Of a DNA stretch of 61,375 bases, positions 51,273 to 60,134 are shown one piece after another. The DNA is from Clostridiales bacterium (GTDB lineage: Bacteria; Bacillota; Clostridia; Oscillospirales; QAKW01). The stretch is from NCBI GenBank assembly GCA_003343605.1, contig QAKW01000083.1, forward strand, positions 1-61,375, written 5' to 3'. The stretch's first letter is position 1; every line of letters starts with the position of its first letter. The notes under the pieces were generated by a model, which was given only the letters and a program-made list of their open reading frames with translations, had not been told where the DNA came from and did no database searches. Made by a program: the position numbers and the translations under genes.

Positions 51273-53132
51273 ATGAATTGCATCATCAAGCACCGCCGCG
51301 CTGTTTTGCGCGTTTTATCCATTGGGCTGCTGATCTGGATGATCGGCACAATCAGCTGCAGTGCGGCGGTAACGCTGCAAAATGGCGAAGACTCGGTCAG
51401 CGGAAGTGCAGAATCCACATTCGGGAGCCAGGATCAAGCGGCAGGGACCGGATCTGTATCCAGCCAGCCTGCGCAGGATCTGCCGGAGCTCAGCCAGTCG
51501 GCCGATAAGGCCGCTGAGAGTGCGGCTGACGCCGGCGCAGCAGAAAACCCGGAGCAGGAAGAAGGCGCTGATTATACATCGCGTTTCACCGGTACGTTCT
51601 GGGCGTTGCTGCCGCCGGTAATTGCAATTGCCTTGGCGCTGATTACCAAAGAGGTCTATTCCTCGCTGTTTCTCGGAATCGTAGCCGGTGGGTTTCTATA
51701 TGCCTTCAACAGCGAAGGAATGTTCAGCTTTGAGCGCATGTTCAACGGGATTGTACAGGAAGGCTTTGTGAAGCAGCTGGCCGATCAATGGAACGTGGGG
51801 ATCCTCATCTTTCTGGTGGTTCTGGGTGTCATCGTTGTGATGATGAACCGGGCCGGCGGAAGCCGGGCCTACGGGGAATGGGCGGCAACTAAAATCAGGG
51901 GCCGCCGCAGCGCGCAGTTTGCAACCTTCGGCCTGGGTGCGCTGATCTTTGTAGATGATTATTTCAATTGCCTGACGGTTGGCAGTGTGATGCGCCCGAT
52001 TACCGATCAACACCGGATTTCCCGCGCCAAACTCGCCTATCTCATCGATGCCACCGCCGCGCCGATCTGCATTATCGCTCCGATCTCATCCTGGGCGGCG
52101 GCGGTCAGCGGTACGGTTGAGGGGGTAAACGGCATCTCACTCTTTATTCAAACAATTCCCTATAATCTTTATGCGCTTCTCACCATTGCCATGGTATTGT
52201 TCCTTTCATTTACCGGCTTTGATTTCGGCCCCATGCGCAGGCATGAGCAAAATGCCGCACACGGCGATCTCTATACCTCCGGCGCAGAGCTTTTTCAGAA
52301 CGCAGAGCAGGAAGAAAAGGCCCATTCCAAAGGCCGCGTATTTGATCTGATTATCCCGGTTGTTGTATTGATTCTGTTTTGCGTGGCGGGGATGGTATAT
52401 ACCGGCGGCTTTTTCTCCGGTGCCTCTTTTATCAAAGCCTTTGCCAAATGTGATGCCGCCTATGGCCTTGCGCTGGGATCCATCGCCGCGCTGATCATTG
52501 ATATGATCTATTTTCTCTGCCGCAGAGTACTAACCTTTAAAGAATGCACCAGCGCGATTCCGGAAGGCTTTAAGCAGATGGTTCCGGCGATACTGATTCT
52601 GACTTTTGCCTGGGCCTTAAAATCCATGACCGGCCTGCTGGATGCCAGCTCCTTTGTTGCGGGCGTTGTGGAAAGCGCAAAGGCGCTGCAGATTCTGCTG
52701 CCTGCACTGCTCTTTCTGGTGGCAGTAGGGCTCTCTTTTGCCACCGGAACTTCCTGGGGAACCTTCGGCATTTTAATTCCGATTGTTACCGGTGTATTTG
52801 AGCAGCAGCTGGCGGCAGTGCCAAACGGCGGCGCGATCCCGTCCATGGTTATTATCTGCATTTCCGCCTGCCTTGCCGGCGCGGTCTGTGGGGATCATTG
52901 TTCGCCGATCTCCGATACCACGATTATGGCTTCTACCGGCGCAAGATGCGATCATGTAAACCATGTATCCACACAGCTCCCCTACGCGCTGACCGTTGCC
53001 GGCGTTTCGCTGGCCGGGTACCTGCTGGCCGGTCTGGTTCAAAACGTATTTATTGTTTTGGGTGTTTCTCTGGTTTTGCTGCTGGCAACCCTGTTTATTC
53101 TCCGTTTTTGCCTGAGTAAAAAGAGTATATAA
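51273..53132 (+). CDS. Na+/H+ antiporter NhaC-family with secreted N-terminal extension
   Basis: The 619-aa protein has an N-terminal signal-like helix (about 10-30), followed by a Ser/Ala/Gln/Glu-rich low-complexity stretch (about 33-100) outside the core. The NhaC transporter body of about twelve TM segments follows (FVDDYFNCLTVGSVMRPITDQHRISRAKLAYLIDATAAP; GTSWGTFGILIPI; CGDHCSPISDTTIMAST). The D/H-rich loops are the family's ion-handling motifs. It may exchange Na+ with H+ or an organic ion. Strong AGGAGGGG before the ATG; terminator overlapping the stop. Confidence 0.9.
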   Translation: MNCIIKHRRAVLRVLSIGLLIWMIGTISCSAAVTLQNGEDSVSGSAESTFGSQDQAAGTGSVSSQPAQDLPELSQSADKAAESAADAGAAENPEQEEGADYTSRFTGTFWALLPPVIAIALALITKEVYSSLFLGIVAGGFLYAFNSEGMFSFERMFNGIVQEGFVKQLADQWNVGILIFLVVLGVIVVMMNRAGGSRAYGEWAATKIRGRRSAQFATFGLGALIFVDDYFNCLTVGSVMRPITDQHRISRAKLAYLIDATAAPICIIAPISSWAAAVSGTVEGVNGISLFIQTIPYNLYALLTIAMVLFLSFTGFDFGPMRRHEQNAAHGDLYTSGAELFQNAEQEEKAHSKGRVFDLIIPVVVLILFCVAGMVYTGGFFSGASFIKAFAKCDAAYGLALGSIAALIIDMIYFLCRRVLTFKECTSAIPEGFKQMVPAILILTFAWALKSMTGLLDASSFVAGVVESAKALQILLPALLFLVAVGLSFATGTSWGTFGILIPIVTGVFEQQLAAVPNGGAIPSMVIICISACLAGAVCGDHCSPISDTTIMASTGARCDHVNHVSTQLPYALTVAGVSLAGYLLAGLVQNVFIVLGVSLVLLLATLFILRFCLSKKSI

Positions 53133-53171
53133 AAATCTGCCCTATGGCCATAAACCATAGGGCAGATTTTT
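53131..53171. terminator. bidirectional terminator between the NhaC-type and GH20 genes
   Basis: Perfect 17-bp stem AAAAATCTGCCCTATGG/CCATAGGGCAGATTTTT with a 7-nt loop. Confidence 0.95.
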
Positions 53172-53189
53172 ATATCATCAGGCTCGATA

Positions 53190-55040
53190 TTATGAACATT
53201 CTACCGATAAAATTTCCACCTTTTCCGGCCGGTCGGGCAGATATTCCACAGCCCGAATGGTTTTCTCCGGATAGGGGTTCAAAAAAGCGGTCTTATACCA
53301 GGTTTTCCCGTTTTTCCGGAAGGGAATGGTGGAATAGCTCACCTCACCCAGCGCCGATTCATCCAGTGAGGTTGGGTTAAAGCCCTCTTTGTTATCCCCC
53401 AGACTGCAGAAAATTGCAGAGCTGGCAATGTTGGTTCCGTATTTGACTTCCAGCTTTGTTTCAGTCCCATCGGTATAGGTCACTTTATAATAACCCATAT
53501 GGTAAACTTCATCTTCAATGAAAATTCCATCATAAAAAACTTTATAGGGGATATTCAGCTCCGTGGTATGCGAAACAACAATATAGGGCTTCTCATCCAG
53601 ATTGCCATAATGCAGATGGAAGGCTTCCTCAAACGTCTTATTGAGAATCTCCTGCTGGCGTGCGTTGCTATAGGTTTTGCTCCATAACGCAAACGCACCG
53701 AAAATCAGATGCAGATACTGGCAGTTGCGCTGCATATATTCCGGATGATTGGAGCCCCAGTTGGAGCAAAAACCACCCTTTGCGCCAAATGTGCGCCGCT
53801 CACGCCAATATTCCACCCGCTCGGCGGCCATATTACCGTAAATCATTTCATAGCCATGGGTATGGTAAACAAAATCATATTGCAGCCCGAAACTAAAGTA
53901 CCAATGCGCCATCAGTATGTCCTTCGGCAGCAGCTGCTGGCATTTAAACGTGGGCGGAAAATGAATATGTAAACCTTTTTTGCTGATCCGGTCGTCTCCG
54001 GCGCCGCCGTAAGTGCGGTCTTTTGTTACAACCGGCAGCAGCTTATCACCCCACATCATCGTCCGGATGCCGCGCTCCGCCAGAAAATCATGGATCTTTA
54101 TAATATCCGCCGCGTAGACTTCCTCGGGTTTCTTCTCCCGGCAGCGCGGGCAGAGGCACATGGTGTAATATTCATCATGCCCGATATTCACAATCTTCGG
54201 CCGGAACACCTCGATCACTTCCTCCAGAATATCAAAAACAATCCGATAGGTATCGGGATTGCTCGGGCAATAGGTATCGGGATAGGGATCCTCTTCACGC
54301 TCCCGCAGCTCCGGGTGTGCCAGGCAGATATAATCGCTGTGAGAAAGCAGGGGTACTTCCGGGTAAACCTCCAGCCCCCGCTCCCGGCAATAGGCAATCA
54401 GCTCGCGCACCTGATCCTGCGTCAGAATCTCGCCTTCACCGTTATCCGTATGGATCGAATTCTTCGCCCAGGGGTAAGCATGCTGAATCTCACCGGTACG
54501 CCCGGAATAACGGTGGGTATCCGCGGCAAATTCTTTCCAGGCCGCGTTAATTTCAGGATGGCGCCGGTATTCCATAGCTCCGCCGATTTCCAGAGAAATA
54601 TAATTATATTTATAATAGACGATCGTATCGACCATTTTATAAAAATCCTGAAAGGAATCCGGGCCGGGCAGATAGACCCGGTAACCCCGGAAGGCGCAAT
54701 CAGGCGCGTCTTCCAGACGGCCGGTAAAAATGCCTTCATGCCCGCTCATCTGCCGGAGCGTCTGCGCCGCATAAATCAGTGCACGCGCGCTTGCCCCGTA
54801 AAGTATCGCTTCTTCGGCGGTGATCACCAACGCATAGGTTTCTTCTCCCGCTTCAACCTGCAAGTCATCCGGCAGGCCTTCTACGAGCCGCAGCCTTAAA
54901 ATACTGCCATCCTGCATCCCCCGCTCTGCAATGAGCTCTTCCAAAAGTGTGCGGGAATACCCGCGCACTCCTTCTACAGAGGCTTGATCTGAAAGTGTTA
55001 CCTGCTGTTCTTTCCGCCAAAACTGCGGTTCAAAAAACAT
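53190..55040 (-). CDS. GH20-family beta-N-acetylhexosaminidase
   Basis: The 616-aa enzyme has an N-terminal GH20b-like alpha/beta domain (about 1-115) and a GH20 barrel (GYRVYLPGPDSFQDFYKMVD; LEVYPEVPLLSHSDYICLAHPEL). The catalytic Asp-Glu pair lies in NIGHDEYYTM (about 285-294), followed by a CLCPRC pair that may bind zinc. There is no signal peptide, so it acts on imported oligosaccharides, probably GlcNAc- or GalNAc-bearing glycans of host or wall origin. GGGGG lies about 8 nt before the ATG. Promoter at 55072-55100. Confidence 0.9.
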   Translation of the reverse strand: MFFEPQFWRKEQQVTLSDQASVEGVRGYSRTLLEELIAERGMQDGSILRLRLVEGLPDDLQVEAGEETYALVITAEEAILYGASARALIYAAQTLRQMSGHEGIFTGRLEDAPDCAFRGYRVYLPGPDSFQDFYKMVDTIVYYKYNYISLEIGGAMEYRRHPEINAAWKEFAADTHRYSGRTGEIQHAYPWAKNSIHTDNGEGEILTQDQVRELIAYCRERGLEVYPEVPLLSHSDYICLAHPELREREEDPYPDTYCPSNPDTYRIVFDILEEVIEVFRPKIVNIGHDEYYTMCLCPRCREKKPEEVYAADIIKIHDFLAERGIRTMMWGDKLLPVVTKDRTYGGAGDDRISKKGLHIHFPPTFKCQQLLPKDILMAHWYFSFGLQYDFVYHTHGYEMIYGNMAAERVEYWRERRTFGAKGGFCSNWGSNHPEYMQRNCQYLHLIFGAFALWSKTYSNARQQEILNKTFEEAFHLHYGNLDEKPYIVVSHTTELNIPYKVFYDGIFIEDEVYHMGYYKVTYTDGTETKLEVKYGTNIASSAIFCSLGDNKEGFNPTSLDESALGEVSYSTIPFRKNGKTWYKTAFLNPYPEKTIRAVEYLPDRPEKVEILSVECS

Positions 55041-55071
55041 CGCTGATTACCCCCTTTTTATTGTTACCTGT

Positions 55072-55100
55072 AGCATAGCAGATCGAATTAGAAATTGCAA
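55072..55100 (-). promoter_or_regulatory. promoter of the GH20 gene
   Basis: TTGCAA (55100-55095), 17 bp, TATGCT (55077-55072) on the minus strand. It is divergent from the MarR operon promoter. Confidence 0.7.
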
Positions 55101-55126
55101 CCTATTTTCACAAAAAATATATAACC

Positions 55127-55176
55127 GTTGACAAGTCAACTTTATTTTGCTATTATTTAGTTGCGAACGCAACTAA
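55127..55176 (+). promoter_or_regulatory. MarR operon promoter with two palindromic operators
   Basis: Promoter TTGACA (55128-55133), 17 bp, TATTAT (55151-55156). Operator 1, GTTGAC-AA-GTCAAC (55127-55140), lies on the -35. Operator 2, TTAGTTGCG-AA-CGCAACTAA (55157-55176), a perfect 9-bp inverted repeat, lies at the transcription start. Both have the same GTTG half-site and AA centre, which points to one dimeric regulator, most likely the MarR protein encoded next. Confidence 0.8.
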
Positions 55177-55199
55177 TATGCAAATAAAGGGGAATCCAT

Positions 55200-55655
55200 A
55201 TGGAAAACTACAGAAAGTATTTCACACGTATCACCCGCACTGCCCAACGTTATTACAACCTGCATGTCCCCGGCGGGCTCAAAGCGCAGGAAACCCTGGC
55301 GCTGCGGGTTATATCCTTTCATCAGGAACTCTCTCAGCAGAGTCTGGCCGATCACCTGGGGGTAGACAAAGCAGAGGTGACGCGGCTGGTCAATAAGCTG
55401 GAAGCGGGCGGTTATCTCACCCGCACAGTGAACCCCAAAGACCGGCGGGAACGCCTGATCGCCTCCACTCCAAAAGCCGATGCGGAAAAGGAGCATGGTA
55501 TTGCCGTAACCAATCATTTTTATTCCTGGCTGCTTTCAGACCTGCCGCCCGCGGAAAAAGAACAGTTTACGGCCACTCTGCAAAAGCTCTTCGACCGCGC
55601 GAGTGCAGCACGGGCCGATCATTTTAAGGAACTGGAGGATTTTCCATGCACCTGA
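55200..55655 (+). CDS. MarR-family transcriptional regulator
   Basis: The 151-aa winged-helix repressor has SQQSLADHLGVDKAEVTRLVNKLEAGGYLTRTVNPKDRRERLI (recognition helix and wing) and flanking dimerisation helices. It is the first gene of an operon with two ABC half-exporters, overlapping the first by 10 bp. Two palindromes cover its own promoter, so it should repress the operon until an inducer, perhaps an exported drug, binds. Confidence 0.93.
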   Translation: MENYRKYFTRITRTAQRYYNLHVPGGLKAQETLALRVISFHQELSQQSLADHLGVDKAEVTRLVNKLEAGGYLTRTVNPKDRRERLIASTPKADAEKEHGIAVTNHFYSWLLSDLPPAEKEQFTATLQKLFDRASAARADHFKELEDFPCT

Positions 55656-57358
55656 TTCTGCATTATATCAAGCCCCACTGGAAGCAGATGACCTTTGGGA
55701 TGACAATTAAACTGATCGGAACCGTTATGGATTTATTGCTTCCCTATATCCTCGCCCATATCATTGATCAGATCATTCCGCAGGGGGCGCTGAAACCAGT
55801 GTTTTTATGGGGTATTCTGATGCTGGTCTGCGCGGCGGTTGCCTGGATCGGAAATATTCTGGCCAACCGTTCTGCATCTCTGGTTGCACGCCAAGCCGTT
55901 TTTCAAATCCGCCATGATCTGTTTAAAAAAATATTCCAACTCTCCAACCGTCAGGTAGACAGCTGCACCATCCCCTCTCTGATCTCGCGTATGACAACCG
56001 ATACCTATAATCTTCATCGAATGATCGGAATGATGCAGCGGATCGGTATCCGGGCGCCGATTCTGGTGATCGGCGGCATTTTGATTACCTGGACTCTTGA
56101 TCCCCTTCTCGCCGCAATCCTGCTTGCGATGCTGCCGGTCATGAGTATCATCGTTTACCGCATTTCCCGGCGCAGCGTACCGCTTTTCGCCATTTTACAG
56201 GAGCATATCGATGAATTGGTGCGCACCGTGAGGGAAAACGTGAGCGGTATCCGCGTAATCAAGGCGCTGAGCAAAACAGAAGATGAAAAAAAGCGTTTCT
56301 ATGAAGTAAATTTAGGCGTTTGCAAGGCTGAAAACAAGGCCAACCGTACCATGGCGGCCAATTCCCCGGTAATGAACCTGATTTTGAATCTGGGGCTGGT
56401 TCTGGTGGTTTTGGTAGGCGCATGGCGAGTCAACAGCGGTGCAACCGGTATTGGAACCATCACCGCATTTCTTTCTTATTTTACTATTATCTTAAATGCC
56501 ATGCTCACAATTACCCGCGTTCTTACCAATTACTCCCGATCCCTTGCTTCCGCCAGGCGCATCCAGGAGGTACTGGATCTTCCGGATGATCTTCTGCCGG
56601 AGGAGCGGCCCGGCGGATTTTTGCAGGATGCGATTCATTTCGATCATGTTTACTTTTCCTATCATCATGTTCACAACAACCTTGAAAATATAGATTTCGG
56701 CTTAAAGAAGGGGCAAAGCCTCGGCATTTTAGGGCCAACCGGCGCCGGCAAAAGCACGCTGGCAATGCTGCTGATGCGGTTTTATGATGTAGACCGCGGC
56801 AGCATTCTGCTGGGCGGTAAGGATCTGCGCACGCTTTCCCCCGCTGAAATCCGCGGGCAGTTCGGCGTTGTTTTCCAAAACGATCAGCTCTTCCGTGATA
56901 CGATCGGTGAAAATATCCGTATTGGCCGGGCGCTCTCGGATCTTCAGCTTGAGGAGGCACTGCGCGATGCGCAGGCAGAGCAATTTGTAATGGAAAAAGG
57001 CGGTCTTTCTGCGCCTCTGGAGCCCAAGGCCTCCAATCTTTCCGGCGGGCAAAAGCAGCGCCTGCTGATCGCGCGGGCACTGGCCGGGCATCCGCCTTTT
57101 CTGATTTTAGACGATTCCTCCAGCGCGCTGGATTTCAAAACCGATGCCGCGCTCCGGCGTACCCTCCGGGATCGTTATCGCGAAACCACCAAAATTATCA
57201 TCGCTCAGCGCGTGAGCTCTGTGCGCCACTGCGATCAGATTCTGGTGCTGGAAGAAGGGCGTGCGCTGGGGCTTGGAAGCCATGAAGAGCTGCTTCAAAG
57301 CTGCCCGCTTTATCGGGAAATCCACATGCTTCAAACCGGAGAGGAGGCGGCGGTATGA
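55646..57358 (+). CDS. ABC exporter half-transporter A (heterodimeric, degenerate ATPase site)
   Basis: The 570-aa half-exporter has six TM helices (about 15-310), Walker A GPTGAGKST (about 364), signature LSGGQKQR and Walker B LILDDSSSALD. The residue after the Walker B Asp is Asp instead of the catalytic Glu, the hallmark of the non-catalytic NBD in heterodimers such as BmrC/D or TM287/288. Its intact signature would complete the active site of the partner encoded next. Probably multidrug export under MarR control. Confidence 0.92.
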   Translation: MHLILHYIKPHWKQMTFGMTIKLIGTVMDLLLPYILAHIIDQIIPQGALKPVFLWGILMLVCAAVAWIGNILANRSASLVARQAVFQIRHDLFKKIFQLSNRQVDSCTIPSLISRMTTDTYNLHRMIGMMQRIGIRAPILVIGGILITWTLDPLLAAILLAMLPVMSIIVYRISRRSVPLFAILQEHIDELVRTVRENVSGIRVIKALSKTEDEKKRFYEVNLGVCKAENKANRTMAANSPVMNLILNLGLVLVVLVGAWRVNSGATGIGTITAFLSYFTIILNAMLTITRVLTNYSRSLASARRIQEVLDLPDDLLPEERPGGFLQDAIHFDHVYFSYHHVHNNLENIDFGLKKGQSLGILGPTGAGKSTLAMLLMRFYDVDRGSILLGGKDLRTLSPAEIRGQFGVVFQNDQLFRDTIGENIRIGRALSDLQLEEALRDAQAEQFVMEKGGLSAPLEPKASNLSGGQKQRLLIARALAGHPPFLILDDSSSALDFKTDAALRRTLRDRYRETTKIIIAQRVSSVRHCDQILVLEEGRALGLGSHEELLQSCPLYREIHMLQTGEEAAV

Positions 57359-59103
57359 AAACAAAAAAGCACGTAATCCTGCGGCTCGGAAAATATATGT
57401 TTCAGTTTAAATGGCTGCTTTTGCTGGCTCTTTTACTCACCATTGGCTCCAATCTTCTGGCGCTGCTGGGGCCGCAGCTTTCGGGGCAGGCCATTGATGC
57501 AGCGGCCGGCGGTGCCGGTAAGGTGGATTTTCCTACTGTTTTCCGCTATGCGGGCTGGATGGCGCTTTTTTACGTGATTTCAGCGGTTATGGCCTATCTG
57601 CTGCAAATTTTGATGATCTATATTGCCCGGCAGGTTACCTTCCGCCTGCGGCAGGATCTTTTCAACAGCCTGGCAGCCCTTCCTGTTGGCTTCTACGATA
57701 GCCATGCGCCGGGCGATATTCTAAGCCGGATTTCATACGATGCAGATAATATCAGCGAATCCCTCTCATCCGATGTTGTATCTGTTTTGGCCAGCGTAAT
57801 CACCGTGGCCGGTTCCCTTTATATGATGCTGCGGATTTCGCCGCCTCTGCTGCTGGTTTTTGCCATTACGCTTCCCCTATCGGTTTTTCTTACTCGTTTT
57901 ATCACCAAAAGAACCCGTCCGCTCTTTCGCCGGCGCAGCCAGAAGCTGGGGGAGCTGAACGATTTTGTAGAAGAGAAAATATCCGGGCAAAAAACCCTTA
58001 AATCCTATAATCAGGAGAAAAATGTACTCCGGGATTTCGATGCGGAAGATGAAACGGTTGTTGAGGCCTATTATAAAGCCGAATATTACGGCAGCACCAT
58101 GGGGCCTTCCGTGAACCTGATCAATAATCTCTCGCTGGCGCTGATCTCTGCACTGGGCGCCATTATTTACATTCTTTCAGGCGGTATGAAAATTTCGATC
58201 GGAAAAATCTCCAGTTTCGTTCTCTACAGCCGCAAATTTTCCGGGCCGATCAACGAGATTGCCAATATCTACAGCGATCTGCAATCAGCGCTGGCAGCTG
58301 CTGAGCGGATTTTCAGCCTGATGGATGAGAAGCCCGAAGCGCCGGATCCGGCGGATGCGTGCGCAATCGAAGCGGTAAAGGGTGCGGTTGCGCTCTCTCA
58401 TGTTTCGTTTGGCTACACGCCTGAAAAGGAGATCCTGCACGATTTTTCACTGGTGGCCGAACCTGGCAGAATGATTGCGGTTGTGGGGCCTACAGGCGCG
58501 GGTAAAACTTCGCTGATCAATCTGCTGATGCGATTTTATGAAATCAATGCCGGCACCATGACGCTCGACGGTAAAAATATAAAGACCATTACCCGCAGCA
58601 GCCTGCGGCTTTCCTATTCCATGGTATTACAGGAAACCTGGCTCTTTTACGGCACGATTTATGATAATATTGCCTACGGCCGCCCAGATGCCACGCGGGA
58701 AGAGATCATCGATGCGGCAAAGGCAGCCGGCGTTCATTCCTTTATTCAGGCGCTTCCGCAGGGCTACGATACGATTCTGACAGATGATGCGGCCAATATC
58801 TCCAAGGGGCAGAAACAGCTGCTTACCATCGCCCGGGCCATGCTGATGAACTGCTCGATGCTGATTCTGGATGAAGCAACCTCCAATGTGGATACGCGCA
58901 CAGAAAAATTAGTACAGCGCGCCATGCGGGAGCTGATGAAAGAAAAGACCTGCTTTGTTGTAGCTCACCGGCTCTCCACCATCCGCGATGCCGATCTGAT
59001 TTTAGTGGTGCGGGATGGCGCAATTGTTCAGCGTGGAACACATCACGAACTGATGCGCGACGGCGGTTTCTACCAAGAACTCTATAACGCGCAGTTTGAA
59101 TAA
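57355..59103 (+). CDS. ABC exporter half-transporter B (heterodimeric, catalytic NBD)
   Basis: The 582-aa half-exporter has six TM helices, Walker A GPTGAGKTS and Walker B LILDEATSNVD with the catalytic Glu. The signature is ISKGQKQ rather than LSGGQ, matching the degenerate site shared with partner A. The two genes overlap by 4 bp (ATGA). The complementary changes in A and B are direct evidence for a heterodimer with one active and one degenerate ATP site. Confidence 0.93.
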   Translation: MKTKKHVILRLGKYMFQFKWLLLLALLLTIGSNLLALLGPQLSGQAIDAAAGGAGKVDFPTVFRYAGWMALFYVISAVMAYLLQILMIYIARQVTFRLRQDLFNSLAALPVGFYDSHAPGDILSRISYDADNISESLSSDVVSVLASVITVAGSLYMMLRISPPLLLVFAITLPLSVFLTRFITKRTRPLFRRRSQKLGELNDFVEEKISGQKTLKSYNQEKNVLRDFDAEDETVVEAYYKAEYYGSTMGPSVNLINNLSLALISALGAIIYILSGGMKISIGKISSFVLYSRKFSGPINEIANIYSDLQSALAAAERIFSLMDEKPEAPDPADACAIEAVKGAVALSHVSFGYTPEKEILHDFSLVAEPGRMIAVVGPTGAGKTSLINLLMRFYEINAGTMTLDGKNIKTITRSSLRLSYSMVLQETWLFYGTIYDNIAYGRPDATREEIIDAAKAAGVHSFIQALPQGYDTILTDDAANISKGQKQLLTIARAMLMNCSMLILDEATSNVDTRTEKLVQRAMRELMKEKTCFVVAHRLSTIRDADLILVVRDGAIVQRGTHHELMRDGGFYQELYNAQFE

Positions 59104-59143
59104 AACAGCCTGCTGTGGAAATGCTATCCCCGAGGTGATCTGA

Positions 59144-59425
59144 ATGGCAAAAAAGGGAATGAAGCGGCCGGAGCAAACGCACCGCCATCCTGCAAATGAA
59201 ACGCCCCCGGTTCCACAAATCGAAGGCAAGGCAAAACACGGCAAAGCACACGCGCGCCCCATCATTGCCGGAACCGAACCCCCGGCGCAAAAGGTTTATC
59301 ATGCGGTGCCGCATCCCCGGCAGGCGGAAAAACCGATTTCAAATATTTATCCCGTTATCGATACCGATCTTGCCCGGGATAATCTTGAAAACGATGTAAC
59401 CGCCGCCGATCTGCAGGATTTATAA
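59144..59425 (+). CDS. small Pro/His/Lys-rich protein, 93 aa, unknown function
   Basis: Begins MAKKGMKRPEQTHRHPANETPPVPQ. GAGGTGATCTG precedes the ATG. It is hydrophilic, with no TM segment and no recognised motif; the first 60 residues look disordered and the last 30 (ISNIYPVIDTDLARDNLENDV) may form a helix. It follows the ABC exporter by 40 bp and may be part of that operon. Confidence 0.55.
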   Translation: MAKKGMKRPEQTHRHPANETPPVPQIEGKAKHGKAHARPIIAGTEPPAQKVYHAVPHPRQAEKPISNIYPVIDTDLARDNLENDVTAADLQDL

Positions 59426-59603
59426 AATAAAGCCGCCCCGCGGGGCGGCTTGTTGCATATAAACGGAGAGAGTGCCCTGCCGTTCCCGGCAGAGCACTCC
59501 CTCTCCAACGCCGGAAACTTCCGGCTTCTCCTTCCTGATCCCCAACAATCAGGGCTATCTATTCACCTGCCGCCGTAAAATCCAACCGGCGGCGGGATCA
59601 GGC
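59425..59603 (-). ncRNA. structured intergenic region, candidate non-coding RNA ending in a terminator
   Basis: Read on the minus strand. P1 CCTGATCCC (59602-59594)/GGGATCAGG (59542-59534). P2 GCCGCCG (59593-59587)/CGGCGGC (59575-59569), stacked directly on P1. P3 GCCGGAA/TTCCGGC (59525-59510). P4 is a 42-nt hairpin at 59506-59465 with a GGAA tetraloop. Last comes terminator GCCGCCCC/GGGGCGGC (59449-59432) followed by TTTATTTTAT. An alternative helix CCTGAT/ATCAGG (59553-59548 with 59539-59534) competes with P1. The U-rich tail is on the minus side. The terminator may also serve the 93-aa gene on the plus strand. No known family was recognised. Confidence 0.45.
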
Positions 59604-59771
59604 TCAGCGCGATTTTTCATCCAATTTCAGTTTTTCAATATGCCTTTTCAATATTAAATTGATATACTGAGACAGAGAACGATCCTCTTCTTCCGCCAGC
59701 AATCTGGCATTTTTCAATACGTCTCCATCGATTGTAATACTTACTGTTTCTTTTAAAGGACGCAATTTCAT
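59604..59771 (-). CDS. ribbon-helix-helix DNA-binding protein (CopG/Arc-like), 55 aa
   Basis: Reads MKLRPLKETVSITIDGDVLKNARLLAEEEDRSLSQYINLILKRHIEKL: one strand, then two helices, the RHH pattern of small repressors and antitoxins. No toxin gene is adjacent. No Shine-Dalgarno is clear. An extended -10-like TGGTAAAAT lies about 10 bp before the ATG, so the mRNA may be nearly leaderless. The stop abuts the structured region 59425-59603, which may be its 3' UTR. Confidence 0.65.
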   Translation of the reverse strand: MKLRPLKETVSITIDGDVLKNARLLAEEEDRSLSQYINLILKRHIEKLKLDEKSR

Positions 59772-59889
59772 CACCCGTACTGATTTTACCATAAAATTGG
59801 CAACAAACGGACTTTATAATATAAAATCATACAAAATATTGTAATACATCGAGTGCTGAAGGATCCCTGCCTCCACACGTCTTCCAAAA
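59772..59889. other. A/T-rich gap with no gene
   Basis: It holds an A/T-rich stretch (59800-59850) and no open reading frame or hairpin that I can support. It probably contains the RHH gene promoter. Confidence 0.5.
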
Positions 59890-59928
59890 CAAAAAGCAGA
59901 GCGGCCCATTATGCCGCTCTGTTTTCAA
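59890..59928 (-). terminator. terminator of the GNAT-YwbE operon
   Basis: On the minus strand CAGAGCGGC pairs with GCCGCTCTG around a 7-nt loop, then CTTTTTGTTTT. It overlaps the last codon of ywbE. Confidence 0.9.
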
Positions 59929-60134
59929 TCTTCTCCTAGTCGGTCGCAGATTTCCTGTACGCGGCCCACCTGCCCATCTTCAAGCATCACCTTAATCCCG
60001 TGGGGATGGCTGCGGCTTTTGGTCAGTATTCTGGCAACGATCCCCTCTGTCAGCCGTCCGGTTGGCTGATCGGCCTTTAAAACAATTTGAACCCGTGCAC
60101 CGATCTGGATCTCAGCCCGGTTCCGACCGTTCAT
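59925..60134 (-). CDS. ywbE: YwbE-family protein (DUF2196)
   Basis: The 69-aa protein reads RAEIQIGARVQIVLKADQPTGRLTEGIVARILTKSRSHPHGIKVMLEDGQVGRVQEI, the conserved YwbE pattern. Its fold is a small beta barrel and its function is unknown. AAGGAG lies a few nt before the ATG. It overlaps the preceding GNAT gene by 4 bp. Confidence 0.9.
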   Translation of the reverse strand: MNGRNRAEIQIGARVQIVLKADQPTGRLTEGIVARILTKSRSHPHGIKVMLEDGQVGRVQEICDRLGED

